From Gemmatimonadota bacterium (GTDB lineage Bacteria; Gemmatimonadota; Gemmatimonadetes; Longimicrobiales; Gaopeijiaceae), in NCBI GenBank assembly GCA_028874985.1, contig JAPPGI010000213.1:1-32544 (forward strand): a stretch of 32,544 bases of DNA, given 5' to 3'. Below the pieces are notes generated by a model. The model worked only from the letters and a program-made list of their open reading frames with translations, was not told the origin of the DNA and ran no database searches. Both the position numbers and the translations under genes were made by a program. Within the stretch, counting starts at the first letter, position 1; every line of letters begins with the position of its first letter. Below, one piece after another: positions 8,635-16,398 of this stretch.

Positions 8635-8893
8635 CGGCGGCGCGGGGCCGACACCCGGCAACGCGGTGCCGACACCCGCCGGACGCTTCAACCACCTGGA
8701 TGCCGTCCGTGCGGCTGCGATGATATCCGTGGTCACGGTGCATTCACTGATGTCGCTTGCCCTCGGTTTTCCGTGGATCGTGACCGACGCGGAGCGAGGC
8801 CTTTTCGGGTCGACGCCGTGGCCGAAGAGCGGCAATGACCGGTTCCCGCTCTCCGACCCTGAGTCGCCGGACCCCGCGGCCGAGCTCAGATAG
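8627..8893 (+). pseudogene. Truncated membrane acyltransferase (5' remnant)
   Basis: An 88-codon frame whose residues ~21-58 (RFNHLDAVRAAAMISVVT, then a VHSLMSLALGFPW segment) look like the first transmembrane segment of acyltransferase-3 / OPG-succinyltransferase-like proteins, which are normally ~350-400 residues. After about residue 60 the similarity stops and the rest is low-complexity. The ATG lies eight bases before the sulfotransferase stop (ATGAATGACTGA context), so this was probably the third gene of the P450-sulfotransferase operon. The last eight bases overlap the tail of the decayed nuclease gene on the other strand, marking the junction near 8800-8890. A new short product cannot be excluded. 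Confidence 0.55.
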
Positions 8894-9810
8894 GGCCGGC
8901 AGATCCTGTGTCGATGGCGAGCGCCTCCGCCGTCTCCCGTACTCGCCGGAGCAATTCCTCGGCGGTCTCGCACTCGATCACTGCGTCGGCGACGAGTCCG
9001 AGATCTTCCTGGTCGGAGAGCCTCGCCAGCATCGGCCCGGAGCTGTTCGGCGGTCCGGGGACCGAACCTGCGCCTGACCATCCGGTGGACCAGTTGGCGC
9101 TCCCGCTGGATCGATGCTCGCCTCTCCCGCTCGATGCCCTTCTGCAGCCACTGTTGGTCCCGCTCCTCGCCCCACTTCCGGGCCCGCTCGATCAACGTCA
9201 TCGTTCCTTTCTCCTCTCTTCTCCTTCGCAGTGTTCGCTGGAGCTTCTCACCCTTCGGACCGTGCCGCAGCGTCAATACCCGTTCGATCCACGCCCAGAA
9301 GGCGGCGTCCAGTTCCGGCTCCCCGACCGCCGCGAGCCAGTCCGCCAGCGCAACGATCAGCGGCTCCAGCCGCTCCGCCGTAGGAGCCTGCTCGAACCTC
9401 GCGATCATGGCGAGCACGTTGTACGGCGGCAGCGAGGCCGGATCCTGCGTCCGAATTTCGATGAGAAGATACCGGAGCCGCGGACGGTATCCAAGCGGTT
9501 CGCCGGGCACCGGGCCGAGCAGGTCGCCGATATCGGTCGGCCCGGTCCAGCACCGCTCTCCGTTGTAGATGACCACGGGCAGCACGAAGGGGTACTCGCC
9601 ACCAGGCCCGATATCCTCCATGCCGAGCCGCATCCAGATCGTGGCGGTGTAGTCCATCATGCGCAGGGCCATGCGGCGGTCGACGGTGGACTGGAACTCC
9701 AGCAGGATCAGGATGTGGACCCAGCCACGGTCGGGGAGTAACGGTCGCGAGGGGCAAGGGGCGGAGGCATGGTTGGATGGGACTGACTTGTAGGGCGGCT
9801 TCCGGACCAT
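8886..9810 (-). pseudogene. Decayed Rpn-family (PDDEXK) nuclease/transposase-like gene
   Basis: Rpn (YhgA-like, recombination-promoting nuclease) sequence. The start is probably ATG at 9810 (MVRKPPYKSVPSNH, like the family N-terminus PYKxxFSHP). About 60-70 residues are then missing before GWVHILILLEFQST, the conserved nuclease core. The LPVVIYNGERCWT and RLRYLLIEI segments follow normally. At ~9033 one extra base shifts the frame inside LRA-MLARLS. The expected C-terminus (MLARLSDQEDLGLVADA, then ECETAEELLRR) continues in another frame to a TGA at 8886. With an internal deletion plus a frameshift it is very likely non-functional. Intact members cut DNA and raise RecA-independent recombination. 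Confidence 0.7.
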
Positions 9811-9956
9811 GCGAGCCGGGCTGTTCCAGGCCTGCCGAGGCGCGCACGGTCTCAGCCGGGAACCCCCTCGACTGCATGGTAGTAGAGACCTTGCGGCTGC
9901 GCGGCCCACCCACCGCGACCACGACTGCGCTTCTGGTGGCCCGTCGGCGGGAATCG

Positions 9957-9962
9957 TACAAT
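9957..9962 (+). promoter_or_regulatory. Candidate -10 box for the SNF transporter gene
   Basis: TACAAT matches the -10 consensus in five of six positions, about 47 bases before the transporter ATG. No good -35 is seen at 16-18 bases upstream, so this is tentative. Confidence 0.25.
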
Positions 9963-10008
9963 ACGGGGCGCACTTCCCGTCCCACCCCAACCCGAACTGG
10001 ACCAACCC

Positions 10009-11433
10009 ATGAGCCAGCGCCGCGACCACTGGAGCTCCAACGCAGGCCTCGTCCTCGCCGCCACCGGCAGCGCGATCGGCCTCGGCAACCTCTGGAAATT
10101 CCCCTTCATCACCTGGGAGAACAACGGTGGTGCCTTCGTCCTCGTCTACCTGATCTGCATCGCCGCAGTCGGGCTGCCGATCATGATGGCCGAGCTGCTG
10201 ATTGGGCGCCGGAGCCAGAAGAGCGCGGTGGGGGCGCTCAAGGAGGCCGTCGCGTCCAAGTGGCCGGGCGGCCGCTGGCTGGGTGGGGTGGTGGGGTTCT
10301 GGGGCGTGCTGGCGGGGTTCATCCTGCTCAGCTACTACACCGTCATCGCGGGGTGGTCGCTCTTCTACTTCGTCAAGACGATGGGGTGGACCTTCGGCGG
10401 ATACCCGGCGGGCATGTCGGCGGGGGACCTTTTCACCGGACAGGCCCTGAACACCGGCCTGCAGCTGCTCCTCTCGCTGGGCTTCAGCGTGGCGACCATA
10501 GCCATCGTCTACTTCGGCGTCAGCAAGGGGATCGAACGGATCGCGAGGATCTTCCTGCCGATCCTCTTCGGCATCCTGCTGCTCATGCTGGTCAGCGCGC
10601 TCAGCATGAGCGGCGCCGGCGAGGCGCTGGCCCACATCTTCCGTCCGAATTTCGCCGAACTTGAGAGGGGGGCGGTCCTGGAGGCGCTCGGGCACTCCTT
10701 CTTCACCCTGTCGCTCGGGATGGGGGCGATGATCACCTACGGGTCCTACATCTCCCGCAAGCATTCGGTGGTCAAGGCCTCGGGAGCGATCGTCGCGCTC
10801 GACACGTTGATCGCGCTGATCGCCACCGTGGTCATGTTCTCGGTGATCTTCTCGGTGGCCGGGATGCGCGACGAGGTCGGCGGCTCGACGGTGGGGATGC
10901 TCTTCATCTCGCTGCCCGAGCTCTTCTACAGCGAAGTGCCCTTCGGCGTGGTGCTCGGACCGCTCTTCTACGTGCTCGTGGCGCTGGCGGCGCTGACGTC
11001 CACGATCTCGCTCCTCGAGGTGGTGTCCGCGTACCTGATCGACCAGCGCGGGATCACGCGCAAGAAGGCGACCACCGGCGCCGGGGCGGCGATCTTCCTG
11101 TTCACCACCTTCGCCGTACTGTCGATTCCGGGGCTTCTGGGAGTCTCCACGGAGGGCTTCTTTTCCGGCATTGAGATCTTTGCTGGCAAGGTGGGCTGGT
11201 TCGCCACCGCCGACCACTTCGTGTCGAACTGGATGCTCCCCACCGGCGGCTTCTTCATCACGCTGGCGGCGGGCTGGTTCATGACCCGCGAGTCGACCCG
11301 CGGCGAGCTGGCCGATGGCAGCGAGCCGCGCTGGTTCCACTACGGCGCATGGCGCTTCTTCATCCGTTGGGTGGCGCCGATCGCGGTGGCGGCGATCATC
11401 GTGTTCGTGATTCGCGGAACGGACTTCAGCTGA
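10009..11433 (+). CDS. Sodium-dependent SNF-family (NSS) transporter
   Basis: A 474-residue neurotransmitter:sodium symporter family protein. The first transmembrane segment carries the diagnostic GSAIGLGNLWKFPF with an unwound centre and then ENNGGAFVLVY, which form the sodium and substrate sites. About eleven hydrophobic segments follow; the number fits short bacterial members such as MhsT. Bacterial relatives carry amino acids or similar zwitterions with sodium, but the substrate cannot be read from this sequence. The ATG at 10009 has no clear Shine-Dalgarno. The gene ends 55 bases before the aconitase-like gene on the same strand, so co-transcription is possible. Confidence 0.92.
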   Translation: MSQRRDHWSSNAGLVLAATGSAIGLGNLWKFPFITWENNGGAFVLVYLICIAAVGLPIMMAELLIGRRSQKSAVGALKEAVASKWPGGRWLGGVVGFWGVLAGFILLSYYTVIAGWSLFYFVKTMGWTFGGYPAGMSAGDLFTGQALNTGLQLLLSLGFSVATIAIVYFGVSKGIERIARIFLPILFGILLLMLVSALSMSGAGEALAHIFRPNFAELERGAVLEALGHSFFTLSLGMGAMITYGSYISRKHSVVKASGAIVALDTLIALIATVVMFSVIFSVAGMRDEVGGSTVGMLFISLPELFYSEVPFGVVLGPLFYVLVALAALTSTISLLEVVSAYLIDQRGITRKKATTGAGAAIFLFTTFAVLSIPGLLGVSTEGFFSGIEIFAGKVGWFATADHFVSNWMLPTGGFFITLAAGWFMTRESTRGELADGSEPRWFHYGAWRFFIRWVAPIAVAAIIVFVIRGTDFS

Positions 11434-11488
11434 TGGATGCCGGCGCTTCCGGATTGCATTGCGGTAGCGCTGCGGAGGGCAAGCGCGG

Positions 11489-13699
11489 GTGAGCGACAAG
11501 GGACAATTGCCGGACGCTTGTCCGCCACTTGAGGGTCGAAGTGGCGGACAAAGTCCCTCCGGCGTCCCCCAGGTCCGGAAACGCCCGTCCGAGATCTCCT
11601 TCGGCGGCCGCGTCCTCTTCCTCGCGGACGACGCCGAACTGATCCGGCGGCAGCTCCACGATGGATTGGACCCGGAGTTGACGCCCGACCTCAAGGCCCT
11701 GCTCCGCGACCAGATCAGCACCGACGAGATCACGCCCGCCTACATCTGCTTTTTCTACGACGAGACGCTCGGCGAGTTCCCGTACCTGGGGCTGGAAGTG
11801 GCGAGCGTAAACGGCGGAGCCGAAGCGCCCATCGAACGCGGCACCGTGAAGGCGGGCGGCTTCGTGTGTTCGGTGGCGGGGAAGCGGCGGGGCAAGGGGT
11901 CGAGCCGCGAACAGAGCCCGTACGCGGAGTTGATGGCGGGGATACGGGTCGTCGTCAGCGAGAGCATCGAGCGCATCTACAACGAGAACTGCCAGAACCT
12001 GGGCATTCTCACCACGACCGACTTCGGCCTCATCGACCGGATCCGCTCCGGGGAGCCGATCCCTCTGAGCGAGTTCACGGCGGGGACGGACGACATCACG
12101 CGGCAGATCATCGAGTACGGGGGGCTGTTCGAGTTCAACATGGCGCGGCTGGCGGGCCAGGTGACGCTCCCGCCGCCGCGGGCGGAGGGAGGGAATCCCG
12201 CAGGCGGCACGGGGATGCCGCCGGCCGTCGCGCCGAACGGGCGGCCGGACGACGCCCGTCGCGCTTCTTCCCCCCACCCCATGACCCTCGGCGAGAAGAT
12301 CTTCGCGCGGAAATGGGTCGTGGACGCCGCCGAAGGTCGCATCGGCACCGCGTCGACCGAACCGGGCGAGGCCGGCTTCTTCCGCACCGACATCCGGTTT
12401 TCACACGAGTACGTGACCCCGATGGCCGCCATCTTCTTCGAGCAGAAGCTGGGGGCCGACGCCAAGGTCCTTGACCCGGACTCGATCCTCTTCTTCCGCG
12501 ATCACCTGACCTTTCTGCACAAGGTGATGAGCCAGGAGCGGATCGAGCAGGGGCTGCTGGCGGTCGCCAACGAGCTGGAGGTCAAGCAGCGGGAGTTTTC
12601 GGAGAAGCAGGGGATCCGGTTGTACGGGGAGCAGCAGGGCCACGTGATGGGGTCCGAGGCGATCTGCCACTCGAAGATCCTGGAGGACTACGCCGAGCCC
12701 GGTATGCTCATCATCGGGACCGATTCGCACACGCCGCACGCGGGCGCGGTCGGGGCGCTGGCCTTCGGGGTGGGCACCACGGCGATCTTCAACTCGTGGA
12801 TCACGAAGGACGTGCGGGCGCGGATCCCGCCGTCGTTCAAGGTGGTGGTGGACGGGACGCTGCCTGCGAACTGCACCGCGAAGGACCTCATGCTGGAGAT
12901 CCTGCGGCATCCGTACGTGCGCGACGGGCACGCGATCGGGCAGATCGTCGAGTACGCGGGGCCGGTCGTGGAGCGCCTGAGCGTGGACGAGCGCGCCACG
13001 ATGACGAACATGGCGGCCGAGGTGGGAGCCTTCACCGGGCTGGTCGCGGCGGACGAGCGGACGGTCGAGTTCCTCGTGCAGGAGAGGGGGATGGACGAGG
13101 GGCGCGCGCGGGCGCTGGTGGAAGGGGTGTACAGCGACCCGGGCGCCGGGTACGTCAAGGTGATCGAGATCGACGCTTCGCGGCTGCGGCCGATGGTGGC
13201 GCTGCCGGGGGATCCGGGGAACGGGCTCTACATCGACGAGCTGGCGGAGCCGGTGGAGATCGAGATCGCGTATGCGGGGTCGTGCACGGCGGGCAAGAAG
13301 GAGGACATGGACATGTACGCCCGGGTCTTCCGCGAGGCGTGGGAGGGGGAGGGGCGGGGGGTGCATCCGGGGGTGAAGTGCTACATCCAGTGTGGGTCGA
13401 TGGACGTGCGGGAGTACGCGCGGGAACGGGGGTATCTGGATCTGTTCAGCGCGATCGGGGCCGAGTTCATCGAGCCGGGATGCGGCGCGTGCATCGCGGC
13501 CGGGCCGGGGATCACGCGCACCGCCGAGCAGGTGTCGGTGTCGTCGCAGAACCGGAACTTCCCGGGGCGCAGCGGGCCGGGGCGGCTTTATCTGGTGTCG
13601 CCCTATTCGGTGGCCGCGTCGGCGGTGGCGGGTCGGGTGGTGGGGTGGGGGCGGGGGGGGTCTAACCTGACTCGTATCGGAAAGCGGGGTGGGAAATGA
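11489..13699 (+). CDS. Aconitase-family hydratase with N-terminal swivel domain
   Basis: A 736-residue 4Fe-4S hydro-lyase with domains in AcnB-like order. The LeuD-like swivel domain comes first (~40-225: ISTDEITPA at 76-84, GSSRE at 137-141, YNENCQNLGIL at 164-174). The three-domain catalytic part follows (~265-715: DSHT at 412-415, then ALAFGVGTT). Cluster ligands are Cys599 (GSCTAGK), Cys665 and Cys668 (GCGAC), with SSQNRNFPGR at 685-694. AcnB's HEAT domain is absent. The closest reaction class is aconitate or isopropylmalate-type dehydration; the exact substrate is unknown. The GTG start has GGAGG about 11 bases upstream. Residues 2-30 carry an inverted repeat and look unlike a protein fold, so the true start may differ, although I see no ATG/GTG between there and residue 40. 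The stop overlaps the next gene as ATGA. Confidence 0.85.
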   Translation: MSDKGQLPDACPPLEGRSGGQSPSGVPQVRKRPSEISFGGRVLFLADDAELIRRQLHDGLDPELTPDLKALLRDQISTDEITPAYICFFYDETLGEFPYLGLEVASVNGGAEAPIERGTVKAGGFVCSVAGKRRGKGSSREQSPYAELMAGIRVVVSESIERIYNENCQNLGILTTTDFGLIDRIRSGEPIPLSEFTAGTDDITRQIIEYGGLFEFNMARLAGQVTLPPPRAEGGNPAGGTGMPPAVAPNGRPDDARRASSPHPMTLGEKIFARKWVVDAAEGRIGTASTEPGEAGFFRTDIRFSHEYVTPMAAIFFEQKLGADAKVLDPDSILFFRDHLTFLHKVMSQERIEQGLLAVANELEVKQREFSEKQGIRLYGEQQGHVMGSEAICHSKILEDYAEPGMLIIGTDSHTPHAGAVGALAFGVGTTAIFNSWITKDVRARIPPSFKVVVDGTLPANCTAKDLMLEILRHPYVRDGHAIGQIVEYAGPVVERLSVDERATMTNMAAEVGAFTGLVAADERTVEFLVQERGMDEGRARALVEGVYSDPGAGYVKVIEIDASRLRPMVALPGDPGNGLYIDELAEPVEIEIAYAGSCTAGKKEDMDMYARVFREAWEGEGRGVHPGVKCYIQCGSMDVREYARERGYLDLFSAIGAEFIEPGCGACIAAGPGITRTAEQVSVSSQNRNFPGRSGPGRLYLVSPYSVAASAVAGRVVGWGRGGSNLTRIGKRGGK
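11518..11551. repeat. Perfect 13-base inverted repeat inside the aconitase-like gene start
   Basis: Arms TTGTCCGCCACTT (11518-11530) and its exact complement (11539-11551) flank an 8-base loop. Further complementary pieces lie outside: GGGAC at 11500-11504 with GTCCC at 11553-11557, and a GGACGC/GCGTCC pair beyond. It sits 29 bases after the GTG start, so it could fold in the mRNA and block early translation, or it may be a dispersed palindromic element. Confidence 0.7.
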
Positions 13700-14826
13700 G
13701 GTCATTCCAGGTTGTCGTGTTGTTGACGCTGGCCGTTGCGCTTTCGGCAGCAGCCCCGGTCACCGGCGGCGCCCAGACGATCGTGGAGATCGACGACCGC
13801 ATCGCCTGCCCGAATTGCTTCATCGAGGCGGGCCCGTCCATGACGCTCGCCGCCCCCGCGGATCGCTTTTCGTTCACGAGTTTCCCCGGCATCAACGTCG
13901 CCCGCGACAGACAGGGGAATTACATCACGGCTCCGGTTGTGGGTGACGCGCTGGTGGCGGTTTTCGGCCCGGACGGCGGGTACAGGGCATCGTACGGAAG
14001 GATCGGAAGGGGACCGGGTGAATTCGCATCCGACTATCCGCTGATTGTCGAGGTCGGAGAAGACGATGTCCTGTACGCGGTCGATCCGGTTCAAGTCCAC
14101 ACGCTCGCACCGCTGGCCGCAAGCCGCCTGAACCAGGTTCGCCTCCCCTTCCAGGTGACGGACGTGGTGGCCCTCGGGGACGCTATCGCGGTTCAGGCCA
14201 CGGTGCGCACGGAGGCTGGAACCATCACGGTCCAGATTCTCCGGCCCGACGGGACGGTGGAGACGAGCATCGGAGCGACCGGGGCGGACGGAGAGCCGTT
14301 GCAGCCGGGCATGGTCCGGCGCGTCCTGGGGCGGTCGAACGATGGCACCGATTTCTGGAGTGCCCACGTCCTGCGGTACCGCATGTCCAGGTACGGGCGT
14401 GATGGAGAGGAGAGGACACGCATCGACCGCGTCTCCGATTGGTTCCCGCCGCGTTCCACCATCGAGCCGGGAGCCCCGTTCCAGGTACCCGCAAACCCGG
14501 GCGTATCGGGCATTCACCAGGATGGGGACGGGCTGCTCTGGGTCGTGACCACGCGGGCCCCGCGTTCCTTCAAGCCGCTTGGCGGTGGACGGGCATCAGG
14601 CTCCGAGATGCCGCTGAGTTCCTACATGGACATGAATCGATTCCTACACACCACGGTGGAGGTGCTAGATCCGGTCGCAGGGGAACTCGTTTCCAGCCGT
14701 GACTTCGATGAGTTCGTCCAATTGGTGAGTACGCCGGGCGACGACGTGTTCGTGTTCGCGCTTCGCCCCGATGCGCTCGGCAGCTTCGATTGCGTGGTGA
14801 CGCCGCTGAAGCTGCGGCGGGAGTGA
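13696..14826 (+). CDS. Secreted six-bladed beta-propeller-like protein
   Basis: A 376-residue exported protein. It has a signal peptide (residues 1-26, cleavage likely after GGAQ) followed by repeats of short beta blades. NHL/6-bladed type sequences include VFGPDGGYRASYGRIGRG (~90-107) followed by PGEF, and a GISGI-like QDGDGLLWV strand near 275. Such propellers are abundant in Gemmatimonadota and Bacteroidota and mostly uncharacterised; binding of a ligand or protein partner is the usual guess. Two cysteines (CPNC, ~34-37) follow the signal and could form a disulfide. The ATG overlaps the aconitase stop (ATGA), an odd pairing of a cytoplasmic enzyme with an exported protein. Confidence 0.75.
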   Translation: MRSFQVVVLLTLAVALSAAAPVTGGAQTIVEIDDRIACPNCFIEAGPSMTLAAPADRFSFTSFPGINVARDRQGNYITAPVVGDALVAVFGPDGGYRASYGRIGRGPGEFASDYPLIVEVGEDDVLYAVDPVQVHTLAPLAASRLNQVRLPFQVTDVVALGDAIAVQATVRTEAGTITVQILRPDGTVETSIGATGADGEPLQPGMVRRVLGRSNDGTDFWSAHVLRYRMSRYGRDGEERTRIDRVSDWFPPRSTIEPGAPFQVPANPGVSGIHQDGDGLLWVVTTRAPRSFKPLGGGRASGSEMPLSSYMDMNRFLHTTVEVLDPVAGELVSSRDFDEFVQLVSTPGDDVFVFALRPDALGSFDCVVTPLKLRRE

Positions 14827-14865
14827 ACGCAGAGTAGTCCGGGCTTCCGGGTCATCGTCGGGAGG

Positions 14866-15282
14866 TCACTCGACCGTCGGCACCTTGACCCCCAACCCAA
14901 GCGCGGCGCTGGCCAGCGCACGATCCAGCGTAGCCAGCGGCAACCGCATCCGCACCGCCAACTCCAGGTACATGGCGTCGTAGACGGACAGCCAGCGTTC
15001 GTGCGCAAGCTCGAGGACGCTCCCCCAGACGCGGGAGGTGGAGACCGGCTCGATCGCGATCGGCAGGGCTTCCAGATTGGTCCGAATCCGTGCCCAATCC
15101 TCCGTGCGGATGCGGCCTCGGCCGGTGGCGACACGGAGAACGTTGCCGACCTCGATCGGCCAGATGGCCGGCACGAACGCCCGCCCCGCGAGCAGGGAAT
15201 CGCGCAGGAGGCCGGTTTCCTCCGTGGCCTCGTCCGGGAACACCCACGCCATGGTGACCGAGCAGTCGAGGACGAACGCCAT
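14866..15282 (-). CDS. vapC: VapC-type PIN-domain toxin
   Basis: A 138-residue PIN-domain ribonuclease. Likely metal-binding acids are Asp6 (FVLDCSV), Glu44 (PIEVGN), Asp102 (YDAMYLELA) and Asp120 (LATLD), spaced as in VapC toxins. These cleave specific RNAs (often tRNA or rRNA loops) when released from their antitoxin. The ATG shares one base with the antitoxin stop (TGATG), so expression is coupled. All acids are present, so it is likely active. The RNA target cannot be predicted. Confidence 0.88.
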   Translation of the reverse strand: MAFVLDCSVTMAWVFPDEATEETGLLRDSLLAGRAFVPAIWPIEVGNVLRVATGRGRIRTEDWARIRTNLEALPIAIEPVSTSRVWGSVLELAHERWLSVYDAMYLELAVRMRLPLATLDRALASAALGLGVKVPTVE

Positions 15283-15533
15283 CAGCGCTTGCGGCCCTCT
15301 TCGATCAGATCCCGGACCGAAAATCGACCGAGACTGTGGGTGGCTTGAAAGGCCTTCAGGTCCTCGATGGCGGCCTGGACCCTGGTGGTGTCTCGAGGCC
15401 GAAAGGGGATCAGTTCGGCGACGGGGCGGTTGTGCCTGGTGATGACGAACCGCTCCCCGGCCTGCACGCGCCGCAGGAGTCGGGGCAGATGCGTCTTGGC
15501 TTCGAAGGCGCCTATTCTGGACACGGCGGCCAC
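15282..15533 (-). CDS. Phd/YefM-type antitoxin
   Basis: An 83-residue antitoxin. The N-terminal half has the Phd/YefM DNA-binding fold (FEAKTHLPRLLRRVQAGERF, then VITRHNRPVAELIP). The C-terminal helix region (~50-83, FSVRDLIEEGRKR) would mask the toxin. It starts with GTG at 15533. The TGA overlaps the toxin ATG by one base. By family precedent it represses its own promoter, helped by the toxin; the palindrome over the upstream -10 box fits this. Confidence 0.87.
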   Translation of the reverse strand: MAAVSRIGAFEAKTHLPRLLRRVQAGERFVITRHNRPVAELIPFRPRDTTRVQAAIEDLKAFQATHSLGRFSVRDLIEEGRKR

Positions 15534-15571
15534 TCTTTCGGAAGAGGTATCTTGACCTACAGACCAGATGC

Positions 15572-15600
15572 AGACTAGTCTATTTGGTGAATTGAGTCAA
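15572..15600 (-). promoter_or_regulatory. Promoter with overlapping palindromic operator for the Phd/VapC module
   Basis: Reading the minus strand, -35 TTGACT (15600-15595), a 17-base spacer and -10 TAGTCT (15577-15572) lie about 40 bases before the antitoxin start. The -10 is the right half of a perfect 10-base palindrome, AGACTAGTCT (15572-15581). A Phd-type repressor bound there would block polymerase. The operator role is inferred. Confidence 0.5.
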
Positions 15601-16398
15601 GCAAACTGAACTTCTTTCCCGATGTTTGGGGATTTCAGCCGCGAACCCTCGGGCGGCCTTCCAGTGCCGCCCTGAGTTGTCCGGCATCCGGCCTCTGGTA
15701 GCACCCGCCCCATCCCCGCCGCGAAGGCGGGATTGCGCCGCGGGTGTTCGACTGTACAGGACGCTCGGAAAGGGAACGGAGTCAATCGAGCAGGGGCGTC
15801 CCAATCGAGCATGCGGCTGTCCCTTGATTTGCCGCGGCGGTGGGCGTGCGGTTTGACCGGGGGGTCCGGCCCTCCCCGGCATCGCGGGTTCCCCAACACC
15901 CAACCGCCTGTTGCCGCCCCCCGCTTCGTCGACTCGGCGGTCCCGCCGGCGCTGGAGGCGGTGGCGTGATCAGGCGCCCGCCCGTCGCCGCGGCGAAACC
16001 CGGGACGCGAGCATGTCGGAACGGGACAGGCCACCGGCGGAATTCGTGCCGCCCCCCCAAGGCGGGTACGGCGTCTCGCACGAGACGGTGCGGCGGGTGC
16101 CATCAACCGCGGCGCAATGCCGACTTCCGCCTGGCAGCCGACCGGCAGTTCACCACGGACGACGCACGCGTCAAGCTCAAGCGCCTCTATCCGACGAGTG
16201 ATGTGTGACGCTAGGTGGCTGCGGGGCGCAGGGGGGGACTAGCGGCGGGTTGGCCGACACCCGAAAGCCCGGCCGAAATCGCGAAGGGCAACGTGTCCGA
16301 CGCTGGGCGGAGCGTGCTACGGGGCAACCGGAGCCCGCGCCCGAGGGTCATAGTCGTTGTTCGCATCGAATCTCGATCTCTCAATCTGGAGAACGCCC
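15601..16398. other. Gene-poor stretch with possible transposase scraps
   Basis: About 800 bases with no gene I can support; the open frames are arginine/proline-rich shadows. Two scraps in different plus-strand frames resemble transposase pieces: GYGVSHETVRRV (about 16066-16101) and LAADRQFTTDDARVKLKRLY (about 16126-16190) followed by a stop at 16208. The second recalls the C-terminal tail of IS630-like transposases. Both are weak, from memory of family patterns. The region probably records an old insertion that decayed. Confidence 0.35.

Noticed and set aside
7588-11733. A 1381-codon minus-strand open frame
   Set aside because: It runs antisense through the sulfotransferase and SNF transporter genes with arginine/histidine/glutamate-rich sequence. 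Only its stretch at ~9050-9810 is real (Rpn remnant).
14080-14100. GGTTCAAGTCC, resembling a tRNA T-loop
   Set aside because: It lies inside the propeller coding sequence, and no cloverleaf can be drawn around it.
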